A DNA stretch of 64,000 nt from Capilliphycus salinus (GTDB lineage Bacteria; Cyanobacteriota; Cyanobacteriia; Cyanobacteriales; Microcoleaceae), in NCBI RefSeq assembly GCF_047276495.1, contig NZ_CP178543.1:2294001-2358000 (forward strand). Reading direction: 5' to 3'. The notes under the pieces were generated by a model that saw only the letters and a list, made by a program, of their open reading frames with translations, was not told the DNA's origin and did no database searches. Both the position numbers and the translations under genes were made by a program. Shown here piece after piece: positions 42,773 to 50,903 of the stretch. The number at the start of each line of letters is the position of its first letter. Position 1 is the first letter of the stretch.

Positions 42773-43372
42773 TTAAAATAAACCGCTATAACGTTCTTCT
42801 GCCCAAGGTTCGCCCCGTTTATGATAACCGTTGCGTTCCCAAAATCCTAGCGCTTCTTCGTTTAGAAACTCCAAACCGTTAATCCATTTTGCGCTTTTCC
42901 AAGCATACAAATGAGGAACAACTAAACGCAAAGGACCACCATGATCGGGGGGTAAAGGTTCATCAAAAAGGGTATGGGCGAAAAAGTTTTCTTCTCGCAA
43001 AAAGTCGTCTAAAGCGATATTCGTGGTATAACCTCCGTAGCAATGTTCCATGATGTGAATTGCTTTAGGATGGACTTCAACCTGTTTCATAAAGTCAGTC
43101 ACTTTAATTCCCCGCCATTTCACATCCAGCTTTGACCAACGGGTAACGCAGTGAAAATCGGCGGTAAACTCACTTTGAGGCATTGCCATGATATCAGACC
43201 AGGTGAAGGTCTTGGGCGTGGCTGAACCCCAAATTTTAAATTCCCAGTCTTGGGTGCTAATTTGGGGTGTTTCTCCGTAGGTGAGGACGGGAAATCCTTT
43301 GGCGAGGTACTGACCGGGAGGTACGCGATCGCTTTGTTCGGGTTCGGGCTTGTTGAAAAATTTGCCTAGCAT
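42773..43372 (-). CDS. Sulfite oxidase-like molybdopterin oxidoreductase
   Basis: This 199-residue protein is a compact oxidoreductase of the sulfite oxidase superfamily. The molybdenum-ligand Cys lies in FTADFHCVTRWSKLDVKWRGI (about residue 75). MEHCYGGYTTNIALDD and PPDHGGPLRLVVPHLYAWKSAKW follow, with the His/Arg residues that hold molybdopterin. No twin-arginine signal is visible, so unlike MsrP it is probably cytoplasmic. The physiological substrate is unknown. ATG at 43372 begins MLGKFFNKPEPEQSD. Confidence 0.92.
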   Translation of the reverse strand: MLGKFFNKPEPEQSDRVPPGQYLAKGFPVLTYGETPQISTQDWEFKIWGSATPKTFTWSDIMAMPQSEFTADFHCVTRWSKLDVKWRGIKVTDFMKQVEVHPKAIHIMEHCYGGYTTNIALDDFLREENFFAHTLFDEPLPPDHGGPLRLVVPHLYAWKSAKWINGLEFLNEEALGFWERNGYHKRGEPWAEERYSGLF

Positions 43373-43678
43373 TGCTTAAACTCGATAGCAATCTTGATGC
43401 AATGTTAGTATATCGCAGCAGATGGGGAAGATGGTAAACGGATGAGTTGACGCTTGGTTATCAGGGTTAATGCTTTCAGAAACGGATGGGTTGACGGCTG
43501 GGTTATCAGGGTTAACGCTTGGTCACTGGTCACTGGTCACTGATAACTGATAACTGCCTGTTGCCTTCTTTCTGGGCTGAAGCCCAACAACGCAATAACG
43601 AACCCGGAACGTTAAGGTGCCATTTTTGTCAATTGTTGATTATACTGTGATGAATAGAATGTGAAGAAATGAAAAGTT
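43373..43678. repeat. Repeat-containing intergenic region
   Basis: This gap of about 306 bases carries AACGGATGGGTTGACGGCTG, three GGTTATCAGGGTTAA-type words, and GGTCACTGGTCACTGGTCAC followed by TGATAACTGATAACTGCC (43434-43557). All are also present at 31.07-31.22 kb. GGGCTGAAGCCC (about 43572) is a short perfect hairpin. No gene is supported. Confidence 0.7.
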
Positions 43679-43906
43679 ATGACTGCACAATTCATTATTC
43701 CTCTAGTTATCTGCTTTCTGGCGGTTTGGGTGACTTTGGGCGATCCCCTGGGAACCCCGAAAGAATTGACCTGCCTGCTGGCGTCTTTCGTCGGTGTGGT
43801 GTGCGGACTTTGGTTTTTTGTCGCCGCCCCCTGGGTCTTGCAACTCGGTTTTACGGTGATGCTGCTGGCTTCCAGCAATTTTTTACCAAAGACAGTTTTA
43901 CGCTAA
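43679..43906 (+). CDS. Small two-TM membrane protein
   Basis: This 75-residue hydrophobic protein reads MTAQFIIPLVICFLAVWVTLGD, then a short loop, then LASFVGVVCGLWFFVAAPWVLQLGFTVMLLAS. Two to three membrane segments take up nearly all of it. It ends 40 bases before the ggt start on the same strand. No ribosome site better than GAAAAGT is visible. Its membrane composition and position support a gene, but I cannot name a family. Confidence 0.6.
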   Translation: MTAQFIIPLVICFLAVWVTLGDPLGTPKELTCLLASFVGVVCGLWFFVAAPWVLQLGFTVMLLASSNFLPKTVLR

Positions 43907-43945
43907 GATCAGCACTGCAAAGATCGCAGAGGATTTTCAAATTCG

Positions 43946-45721
43946 GTGCAGCTTCAGCTTAGAATTGCTCGATGGCGTTCGTATTTACGACTTTTCCAGA
44001 GTTTTATTTGTTTACTTATTCTTATTGGGGCAACTGGGTGTGAATCTCAACTGAATGTTGCCGAGTCTGAACGCAGCCGACAGGGTATGGTGGTTTCTGC
44101 CGATCCGTTGGCGAGTGAAGCCGGTATTGAGATGTTAAGACGGGGGGGTAACGCCATTGATGCGGCTGTAGCCACAACGTTTGCTATCTCTGTTGTTGAA
44201 CCGTTTTCCGCCGGTATTGGCGGAGGCGGCTTTTTGTTAGTGGGTTTTCCGCCAACGACTCCACAAACGGGGGAAGACTACACGGTTCAAGCCCTCGATT
44301 TTCGCGAACGGGCGCCGAAAGCTGCCACACGCGATATTTACCTCGACGAAGCGGGGAATGTTAAGCCTAGAGCGAGTTTGGACGGACATCTCGCCGCCGG
44401 TACGCCGGGAACGGTTGCGGGTCTTTACACCGTTCATCAATATTACGGAAAGTTGCCCTGGGCGACGGTGGTTAAGCCGGCGATCGCTTTAGCCGAGAAC
44501 GGTTTTCCCGTTGGGGATTATTTTCTCAGATCGGTTGAACGGCGTCAAGAGGTAATTTTGAGCAACCCCGCAGCGAAAGCAATTTTTACTCGCAACGGGG
44601 AATTTTATCAGCCGGGTGAGGTGTTAATTCAAAAGGATTTGGCAACGACGTTAAAGAAAATTGCTGAAGATCCGAACAGTTTTTATCGGGGAGAAATTGC
44701 TGAGGCGATCGCCGCAGATATGGCAAAAAATGGCGGTTTAATTACTTTAAATGATTTAAAAGCCTATACTCCGATTTGGCGAAAGCCGATTTGTGGTGAA
44801 TTTCGCGAAACTCAAGTGTGTTCGATGCCTCCGCCTTCTTCGGGGGGCGTGCATTTGGTTCAGATTTTAAATATGATCGGAGATACTAACTTAAAACGTT
44901 GGGGAAGACAAGACCCGAACACGCTGCATTTGTTGGCTGAAGCGATGCGAATTGCTTACGCGGATCGGGCGACTTATTTGGGCGATCCGGATTTTGTGAC
45001 GGTACCGACAGAAGGTTTAACGAGTTTACCCTACGCGACCGAACAGCGTCAAGCGATCGACATGAACAAAGCCAGACTTTCAACGGAGGTAAAACCGGTT
45101 GATGAGGCGACTTTAAAGCGTTATTTTTGGGAGTCTGCGGAAACGAGTCATTTAACGGTTGTCGATAACGAACGCAATGTGGTTAGTTTGACGTTTACTA
45201 TTAACGGGAGTTTTGGCGCCGCTGTGGTTGCCGAGGGGACGGGAATTTTGTTAAATAATGAGATGGATGATTTTGCTGCGGCGCCGGGTGTTCCCAATTT
45301 GTTCGGGTTGGTTGGGGGAGAGGCGAATGCGATCGCCCCGTTGAAAACGCCGTTATCGAGTATGAGTCCGGTTATTGTTACGAAAGATGGAAAGTTTGTG
45401 ATGGCGGGGGGTTCGCCGGGTGGGAGTACCATTATCACCACGTCGCTACAACTGGTGTTAAATGTGGTTGAGTTTGGGATGAATGCGGGTGAGGCGGTAT
45501 CGGAACCCCGAATACATCACCAGTGGCTACCGGATAAGTTAATTGTTGAAAAGGGGAGAATGAACCCGGAAACGTTGGATGAGTTGCGGCGTCGCGGACA
45601 TAATATTGATGAATGGGACGGTTGGGGTAATGCAAATTTAATCCGAGTAACGGGAAATGGTGTGTTGGAAGGGGCTGCCGATCCGAGGCGGGAAGGGGCG
45701 GCTATTGGGCTTGAAAATTAG
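43946..45721 (+). CDS. ggt: Gamma-glutamyltransferase (lipoprotein-type)
   Basis: This 591-residue enzyme starts at GTG 43946 and has an N-terminal lipoprotein-like signal (LFQSFICLLILIGATGCES, lipid Cys near residue 32). The large-subunit region has MVVSADPLASEAGIEMLRRGGNAIDAAVA and GIGGGGFLLV. The processing site is ETSHLTVVDNERNVVS, whose Thr becomes the N-terminal nucleophile of the small subunit. PLSSMSPVIV and GSPGGSTIITT follow as expected. It transfers or hydrolyses the gamma-glutamyl group of glutathione, outside the inner membrane. The gene is complete, and after it begins the repeat array. Confidence 0.95.
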   Translation: MQLQLRIARWRSYLRLFQSFICLLILIGATGCESQLNVAESERSRQGMVVSADPLASEAGIEMLRRGGNAIDAAVATTFAISVVEPFSAGIGGGGFLLVGFPPTTPQTGEDYTVQALDFRERAPKAATRDIYLDEAGNVKPRASLDGHLAAGTPGTVAGLYTVHQYYGKLPWATVVKPAIALAENGFPVGDYFLRSVERRQEVILSNPAAKAIFTRNGEFYQPGEVLIQKDLATTLKKIAEDPNSFYRGEIAEAIAADMAKNGGLITLNDLKAYTPIWRKPICGEFRETQVCSMPPPSSGGVHLVQILNMIGDTNLKRWGRQDPNTLHLLAEAMRIAYADRATYLGDPDFVTVPTEGLTSLPYATEQRQAIDMNKARLSTEVKPVDEATLKRYFWESAETSHLTVVDNERNVVSLTFTINGSFGAAVVAEGTGILLNNEMDDFAAAPGVPNLFGLVGGEANAIAPLKTPLSSMSPVIVTKDGKFVMAGGSPGGSTIITTSLQLVLNVVEFGMNAGEAVSEPRIHHQWLPDKLIVEKGRMNPETLDELRRRGHNIDEWDGWGNANLIRVTGNGVLEGAADPRREGAAIGLEN

Positions 45722-45749
45722 GGGTTAAAAACCTCTTTTTAAACGTCTT

Positions 45750-46087
45750 AGATCCCCCCTTGCCCCCCTTAAAAAGGGGGGGTAAAAATCTACATGAAGT
45801 CCCCATTTTCAAGGCGGGTTTAAATCTACATGAAGTCCCCATTTTCAAGGCGGGTTTAAATCTACATGAAGTCCCCCTTTTTCAGGGGGATTTATATCAA
45901 TTTTTTATGAAGCTGCATCTAATTTATCCCCCCTTGCCCCCCTTAAAAAGGGGGGTAAAAATCTACATGAAGTCCCCATTTTCAAGGGGGGTTTAAATCT
46001 ACATGAAGTCCCCCTTTTTAAGGGGGATTTAGGGGGATATCAGCGGGATTTGGGTTGAGAATCTACTTGAAGTCCCCCTTCTCAAGG
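45750..46087. repeat. 36-bp repeat array, left part
   Basis: This part holds the units with TCTACATGAAGTCCCC (45789, 45825, 45861, then 45962 and 45998) at a 36-bp period, plus a variant TCTACTTGAAGT at 46061. CCCCTTTTTAAGGGGG hairpins lie between them. A second block from 45998 is repeated almost exactly at 47438-47530 on the other side of the insertion sequence. There are no spacers, so this is not CRISPR. It is intergenic repeat DNA of the same family as 2.4-2.53 kb. Confidence 0.85.
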
Positions 46088-47418
46088 GCAGGGCCGTTTC
46101 ATTCTAACAAAATCCAAAGCCTAGACCACCTGTTATTAAGCCATCTTTGACCCTCTGTAATTGACACAAAGCCTAAAAGTCTAAAAAGATTAATTGCAAT
46201 AGTTTGAAGAATCGATAAATTCGTTCGTGCTTGAAAGTGAGCTATAGAAGAATCATCTTCTTTGAAGATCACATCCTTGACCCAATGCAAGCGATTTTCA
46301 ATTTGCCAATGACCTTTTATTTTTTCAGAAAAATAATCGGCTTTTTCCCAAACGCTACTGATGTAGTAAGCGACTTGATGATAGTCCTTTTTACCTCTTT
46401 TACCCCATCTTTCAACTCGGATTAAGCTTTTAATTTCATACCAACTAGATTTCAGGGAATCTATACTCTTGAAGACAGCTACTTGGCGTTGAATTTGGCG
46501 ACCATGACTTTTATCTTGCTCTATCTTGATACTCAAAGGCTCTTGATTGTGGGCGACAGACTCTAGAGCTTGATACAATTTTTTTTGATTCTTTTTGACG
46601 GTGATTAAGTAGTGATTTTTTGATTCAATAATTTTTTTAACGGTTTGCTTTTGGCAGTGCAAAGCATCCAGAGTAAATACTTGATTCTTCAGGGGAAAAT
46701 CTTCGATGATTTCTTGGACTTGCTTAATTTCTGAACAGCGTTTGTTCTCAAAGCAATTTAATCCCAATACAACTTGATATTCTTGACTGTACAAGGAAAC
46801 AAATGAAACAAAGTTTTGATGAGAGTTGCCAAAATTGTCTACAGTGCTGCCTAAGCTTTTGCCATCAATACAGACCCAATCCCTCAAATCATCAGATTCA
46901 CATAGACTACTAGACCATTGATTAAAAATGTCCTGAAGATTTGACCAGTCTACTCCCATCAGAACTCGTCTTATGGTTGATGAAGATGGAACTTTTGGGG
47001 ATGAAATCTTAAATTTTTTAACAATTAGCTGTTGATTGGCTTTGGCAAAATCTCCCATCGCTCTATACCCTAAGTATCCCTGCATCGCTGCCAAAATTAC
47101 TATCAATAGCACCAACCATAATGGATGCCTTCTGCCCTGGCGGCGGCGAAAGTCCTTGACTTTTTTAAGTTCTTTAATTAGACTATCCATAGATAAAATT
47201 TAAGAAAAAACTGGCGATTGCTATCATTTTACATCCGGCGCGATCGCCAGTTTTATTGTTCAATTCCCGCCTTTAAGAATCAGAGTGGAACAAGCCGTTT
47301 GAGTCAGGCGATCGCTATGTTTTTCTAAGATTTTAGGTGTTCTGAAGAAAAAAGGGGTGAAACTGCTTCCAATTTTAGCTCCTCGCGATCGCAAAATTTT
47401 AGAATGAAACAGCCCTGC
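46088..47418. mobile_element. Complete ISAs1-like insertion sequence
   Basis: The element is 1331 bp long. Its left end GCAGGGCCGTTTCATTCTAA (46088-46107) and right end TTAGAATGAAACAGCCCTGC (47399-47418) are inverted repeats with one mismatch. A direct 9-bp copy TTCTCAAGG sits on both sides (46079-46087 and 47419-47427), a target duplication of the size known for ISAs1 elements. One transposase gene occupies the minus strand. The intact ends, target copies and full-length gene suggest a recent and perhaps active insertion, placed in the 36-bp repeat array. Confidence 0.92.
46099..47190 (-). CDS. ISAs1 family transposase
   Basis: This 363-residue transposase has the N-terminal DDE_Tnp_1-associated region (LVLLIVILAAMQGYLGYRAMGDFAK). 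Its catalytic core includes DWVCIDGKSLGSTVDN (first Asp), KNQVFTLDALHCQKQT (second Asp) and KGHWQIENRLHWVKDVIFKEDDS (final Glu). It cuts and joins the ends of its IS. All three acidic residues are present. The stop codon lies inside the left inverted repeat. Upstream of the start, ACTGGCGATTGC...GCGATCGCCAGT (47209-47252) can form a hairpin in the transcript. Confidence 0.94.
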   Translation of the reverse strand: MDSLIKELKKVKDFRRRQGRRHPLWLVLLIVILAAMQGYLGYRAMGDFAKANQQLIVKKFKISSPKVPSSSTIRRVLMGVDWSNLQDIFNQWSSSLCESDDLRDWVCIDGKSLGSTVDNFGNSHQNFVSFVSLYSQEYQVVLGLNCFENKRCSEIKQVQEIIEDFPLKNQVFTLDALHCQKQTVKKIIESKNHYLITVKKNQKKLYQALESVAHNQEPLSIKIEQDKSHGRQIQRQVAVFKSIDSLKSSWYEIKSLIRVERWGKRGKKDYHQVAYYISSVWEKADYFSEKIKGHWQIENRLHWVKDVIFKEDDSSIAHFQARTNLSILQTIAINLFRLLGFVSITEGQRWLNNRWSRLWILLE

Positions 47419-47541
47419 TTCTCAAGGGGGGTTTAAATCTACATGAAGTCCCCCTTTTTAAGGGGGATTTAGGGGGATCTAACCGGGATTTGGGTTGAGA
47501 ATCTACTTCAAGTCCCCCTTTTTAAGGGGGATTTAAGGGGA
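47419..47541. repeat. 36-bp repeat array, right part beyond the IS
   Basis: After the 9-bp target copy, the sequence resumes with GGGGTTTAAATCTACATGAAGTCCCCC and the 60-bp block AAGGGGGATTTAGGGGGATCT...TTGAGAATCTACTTCAAG, nearly identical to 45998-46080. Joined without the IS, the two parts form one continuous repeat region. It ends before the unknown gene at 47573. Confidence 0.85.
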
Positions 47542-47572
47542 TCAATTATCTGTTTTATTTTGTTTTTTTTCA

Positions 47573-48955
47573 TCAAAAACCCGTCAATTCAAAGGCAGGT
47601 TCAAGGATAAAATATCCGCCAACAGCAGAGGATTCGGGTAATGCTGCGACTTCTTTTTCAAATTCAGAGGGTTTCATTTGATCATGTTTTAACAGTTCGT
47701 ATTGGGAGACGTAACCTTCAAAAACTTCGCTCCGAGCCATTAATTTTCGCAGGGCTGGAATCACCAGGTTTTTCTCTTTTTCCAAACCAACACCAACATT
47801 TTGATTAAGACCAGATTTACCTTTTCTCAAAAGACCTTTAGAATACCAAAATTCGTTAATATGATTGCGTCTCAATTCTTCAATCCAAAACAGTCCTTTC
47901 TCATCTTTATATGCAAAATCCAACCATTTTGTTAACTCTAAAACTAAAACATCATCAACAAAATCGCTTGCTATAAAACGTTGGGGATACTCTCCAATCA
48001 GAAGTTCTTTGGCAATTCGTCGGGCTTGAGTTTGCCAAAATAAGTTCATTTCCTTTATTTCTTGTAAAGCAATTTCAAGCATTCCTAATTCAGCCGTACA
48101 TCTTGCATGGGCTAATGCTGTTAGCGAAAAATATTCCTCATTAGCCATTGCCATCTCAATTGTATTAGAGTGGGATAAAAGCTCCTGATAGCGCATATTA
48201 ATCTCGCCCAGTTTTTTGCGGGAATCGTGCAGAATTGTATGGCGATGTTCAACCGGAATATTATCATCGGCTTTTAACAGTTCTTTGAGAGCATAAAAAA
48301 GCTGTGCGCGTTCGGTAGTTTCTAAAAAAGATTTTATTTCCTTAACGTCTTTTTGGATTTCTTGCAGCTTATTATCGATGGCGTTTAGTCGGTTATTAAT
48401 AACAGCAAAACCAACACAACTGACTGCTAGATTCAAACCCGATAAAATTGTTGTACCTGTTGCGATTTGAAGAAGTTGTTGAGTCACCTGTGAAAGTGAA
48501 TTAACCTGACCCGACAACTCAAATAATTGATCGGTGTTCAATTGAGCAATTTCTTTAATTTGTCGAGTTTCTCCTTTAACTTGTTCAAGTTGAACATTGG
48601 CAATAATTCCAGGAATTAAATTAAGCCCTGAAAGAGCAGCACCGAAAGGATTTAACGCTGTACCTGTTGTCATCTTAAGAAGTTGTTGAGTCATCTGTGA
48701 AAGTGAATTAACCTGACCCGACAACCCAAATAGTTGAGCATTAGCAGTAATTCCAGAAATTAAATTAAGCCCTGAAACAGCACCACTGAGGGGATTGAGT
48801 GGAGATGCTACTAAATGTCGAACAATTTGACCTGCATTTTCTGTTCCCGCAGCCCAACGAATTACACCGCCATAATCCTTGTATTTTCCAGTTATTAAAC
48901 CCATAATAACTTCAGGGGGAATTGCTCGAACAACCGTCCATCCTGGAATAACCAT
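47573..48955 (-). CDS. Unknown protein with internal 69-residue duplication
   Basis: This 460-residue protein begins MVIPGWTVVRAIPPEVIMGLITGKYKDYGGVIRWAAGT. Residues about 57-195 hold two consecutive copies, and a third partial copy, of a unit built from LSGLNLIPGI and LSGQVNSLSQVTQQLLQIATGT. The copies are 207 bp apart and nearly identical in DNA (48481-48530 versus 48688-48737). A hydrophobic segment (ILSGLNLAVSCVGFAVI) and a coiled coil (NRLNAIDNKLQEIQKDVKEIKSFLE) follow, then a helical 240-residue C-terminal domain. No catalytic motif is visible. The helix-plus-hydrophobic design could fit a pore-forming or phage-related protein, but this is only an idea. It is next to repeat DNA and an IS. 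Confidence 0.75.
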   Translation of the reverse strand: MVIPGWTVVRAIPPEVIMGLITGKYKDYGGVIRWAAGTENAGQIVRHLVASPLNPLSGAVSGLNLISGITANAQLFGLSGQVNSLSQMTQQLLKMTTGTALNPFGAALSGLNLIPGIIANVQLEQVKGETRQIKEIAQLNTDQLFELSGQVNSLSQVTQQLLQIATGTTILSGLNLAVSCVGFAVINNRLNAIDNKLQEIQKDVKEIKSFLETTERAQLFYALKELLKADDNIPVEHRHTILHDSRKKLGEINMRYQELLSHSNTIEMAMANEEYFSLTALAHARCTAELGMLEIALQEIKEMNLFWQTQARRIAKELLIGEYPQRFIASDFVDDVLVLELTKWLDFAYKDEKGLFWIEELRRNHINEFWYSKGLLRKGKSGLNQNVGVGLEKEKNLVIPALRKLMARSEVFEGYVSQYELLKHDQMKPSEFEKEVAALPESSAVGGYFILEPAFELTGF

Positions 48956-49223
48956 GTTTGTTAACCTCTAGAACTCAACCCATTACCATTACCCATCCAA
49001 AATCCTGTTCAAAAAAACAATTTAATTTTGATTAGGATTCTCTTTTTTATCCGTCGTTACTATTATCAACCATCCCAATCAAACATACAATTAGTGATTG
49101 TACGGAATTTCGATAAATTGGGTTGTATCAAAAGTTTTCAGCAACTCCGAAAATTTACGGTTTTGCACTCATCCTGAATACGGTATAGTTTACGCTTTGA
49201 GATTGTCACAGGCGATCGCATTG
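48956..49223. other. Intergenic, nothing recognised
   Basis: This 268-base AT-rich gap lies between the duplicated-unit gene and the ribbon-helix-helix gene. It presumably carries the promoter of the former. No hairpin or RNA is seen. Confidence 0.35.
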
Positions 49224-49412
49224 TTACTCTTCGAGATTGTACCGTTCTATCAATTCTTGAATGTCACTTTCTTCTAAATAGCGGTCAATCGCCTCACCGA
49301 CAACCTTATTCATAGAACTAGCCTTAACCCCTGCTAGGCGTTTCAACAGGTGATACACGTCTTCTGAAACGGTTATCTTTAATTGCTTCTGATCGGCTTT
49401 CCTAGCGTTCAT
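49224..49412 (-). CDS. Ribbon-helix-helix (CopG-like) DNA-binding protein
   Basis: The 62-residue product reads MNARKADQKQLKITVSEDVYHLLKRLAGVKASSMNKVVGEAIDRYLEES. The beta strand (QLKITVSED) and two helices with SSMNKVVGEAIDRYL match the RHH fold used by CopG, Arc and many antitoxins. These bind DNA palindromes as dimers. A perfect 20-bp palindrome lies 50 bases upstream of its start codon and is an obvious candidate operator. No toxin gene is directly downstream, but two tiny genes are divergent from it. Confidence 0.85.
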   Translation of the reverse strand: MNARKADQKQLKITVSEDVYHLLKRLAGVKASSMNKVVGEAIDRYLEESDIQELIERYNLEE

Positions 49413-49462
49413 ATCTCAACAGGGAATTGACTTCTAGTAATTTTCCTGTATTATGGGAAGTT

Positions 49463-49482
49463 AGTGGTGTATATACACCACT
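49463..49482. promoter_or_regulatory. Perfect 20-bp palindrome between divergent small genes
   Basis: AGTGGTGTATATACACCACT is perfectly self-complementary. It lies 50 bases upstream of the RHH start codon (49412) and 29 bases upstream of the first tiny gene (49512), in the only shared promoter region. It has the form of an operator for a dimeric repressor. The RHH protein is the natural candidate. Confidence 0.7.
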
Positions 49483-49511
49483 TTTTAGAAATACGCTTTG
49501 AGGATTAACCG

Positions 49512-49664
49512 ATGGTTACACTTACCGATGATGAAGTGGCGTTGATCAAGTCGATTCTGATCGCAGTCCGAAAAATCAAGGTTCGGGACATTGATCAGGC
49601 GTTGGTGATGCTGTCGAAAGGGGAAACAGCCAAAACCATTCAGAAACGGAGGGTAGAAAAATGA
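49512..49664 (+). CDS. Tiny protein, paralogue of the next gene
   Basis: This 50-residue ORF starts at ATG 49512 and reads MVTLTDDEVALIKSILIAV then KVRDIDQALVMLSKGET. It is the first of two coupled genes: its stop codon overlaps the next ATG (ATGA at 49661-49664). Its start resembles the next protein (M-x-x-LTD-[DE]-x-A ... [DA]-x-A-[LI]-V-x-LS), so they look like a duplicated small family. It is divergent from the RHH gene across the palindrome. The function is unknown. The coupling and the palindrome argue that it is real. Confidence 0.65.
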   Translation: MVTLTDDEVALIKSILIAVRKIKVRDIDQALVMLSKGETAKTIQKRRVEK

Positions 49665-49867
49665 TTGTGTTGACAGACGAACAAGCGATCGCGGTTCACC
49701 GCTTGCTAACTTCTGTTTTGTTGAATGAATCCTATCAAATTTCGGATGTGGAAAATGCGATCGTTTGGCTTTCACCAGAAAACAGGCAAATTCTTTGTGC
49801 ATTTGATTCGCTGTGGTCGAAAAATTTAGCGCAAGAAATTGTCAATGAGTTGAGAAATCGACCCTAA
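49661..49867 (+). CDS. Small protein coupled to its paralogue
   Basis: This 68-residue protein reads MIVLTDEQAIAVHRLLTSVLLNESYQISDVENAIVWLSPE. ACGGAGGG lies just before the ATG, a strong ribosome site inside the preceding gene. It shares the LTDEQA and A[LI]VxLS patterns with the upstream ORF and extends 20 residues further (CAFDSLWSKNLAQEIVNELRNRP). It has no catalytic motif that I can see. Together with the RHH gene it could form a small regulatory or toxin-antitoxin-like unit, but no toxin family is recognised. Confidence 0.75.
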   Translation: MIVLTDEQAIAVHRLLTSVLLNESYQISDVENAIVWLSPENRQILCAFDSLWSKNLAQEIVNELRNRP

Positions 49868-50061
49868 TTTTTTAGAATATTTGACAGGTTGTTAATGTTG
49901 GTTGATGTTTGTAGAGTTGGGTCGAGCCAAGGCAACACCCAACTTAATTTTAAGCTTAATTAACAACTTGATTTTAATAGTTTTTAACTTCTATTTATTG
50001 TATAATACTCAATAATTATCTAAAATGTAAGCAATTGCAGAAACAATCGGGAAAAATGATA

Positions 50062-50676
50062 ATGGTTCAATTCGCTTCAAACCTACTGACTGCTGATGAA
50101 TTTATTATCCAGTACGGCGATTGCGATCGCTATGAACTTATAGATGGTGAATTAATTGAGATGGAACCCACCGGAACCCATGAGCAAGTCTCAGCATTTA
50201 TTGGACGAAAACTAAATGTAGAAATAGATCGTCAGGATTTTAATTATTTTATTCCCCATCGATGCTTAATCAAACTTTTAGGAACGGACACGGCTTTTCG
50301 TCCCGATGTCATTCTATTAGACAAATCTCAACTGATTAATGAACCCTTATGGCAAAAAGAACCTGTAATTACATTGGGAAACTCTGTTAAACTGATTGCT
50401 GAAGTCGTCAGTACAAACTGGCAAAATGACTATGCTCGGAAAGTAGAAGATTATGCTTTATTTGGGGTTCCTGAATATTGGATTGTTGATTATTTGGGGA
50501 TGGGTGGTCGAGAATATATTGGTAAACCCAAACAGCCAACGGTGACTATCTGTACATTGGTAGAGGACGAGTATCAAAAACAGCGATTTCAAAAGAATGA
50601 TCGGTTAGTTTCTTCAATATTTCCGAACTTACAACTAACTGCACAACAAATCTTTGCTTCTGCTGAATTGATATAG
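50062..50676 (+). CDS. Uma2 family endonuclease-like protein (DUF820)
   Basis: This 204-residue protein has the PD-(D/E)xK-type pattern of Uma2: LTADEFIIQYGDCDRYELIDGELIEMEPTGTHEQ at the start, FRPDVILLD, VKLIAEVVSTNWQNDYARKVEDYALFGVPEYWIVD. The likely active-site residues are Asp of RPDV and the Glu-Val-Val-Ser / Lys of KVEDY. Members are very abundant in cyanobacteria and were named for a transposon-linked nuclease. Their role is mostly unknown. An in-frame ATG at 50056 and a TTG at 50035 are alternative starts. It is monocistronic. Confidence 0.92.
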   Translation: MVQFASNLLTADEFIIQYGDCDRYELIDGELIEMEPTGTHEQVSAFIGRKLNVEIDRQDFNYFIPHRCLIKLLGTDTAFRPDVILLDKSQLINEPLWQKEPVITLGNSVKLIAEVVSTNWQNDYARKVEDYALFGVPEYWIVDYLGMGGREYIGKPKQPTVTICTLVEDEYQKQRFQKNDRLVSSIFPNLQLTAQQIFASAELI

Positions 50677-50903
50677 ATTTGATATTCTTCTGATGTCTTC
50701 TGAGGTTGGATCGAAGGAAATTCTAAGTTTGTAAAATGTGTCAGATTGTTAAGTTAACCGTTTTGTGAAAGTCTGCGTATCTGTAGAAATTTAGGGTGCT
50801 GAAGCACAACAACGAGCGTAATAATAAATTAAGATTTTCATAAAATATAATTAAACGCCTGATGTTATAACAGAGATCTAGATGAAAGCTGTAGAAGAAG
50901 TTA

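Noticed and set aside
45760..45996. 78-codon ORF in the repeat array
   Set aside because: The frame is created by the repeats themselves (repeated NLHEVP).
45750..47541. CRISPR array
   Set aside because: The repeats are tandem or nested without unique spacers, their words are hairpin-forming, and no cas genes are nearby.
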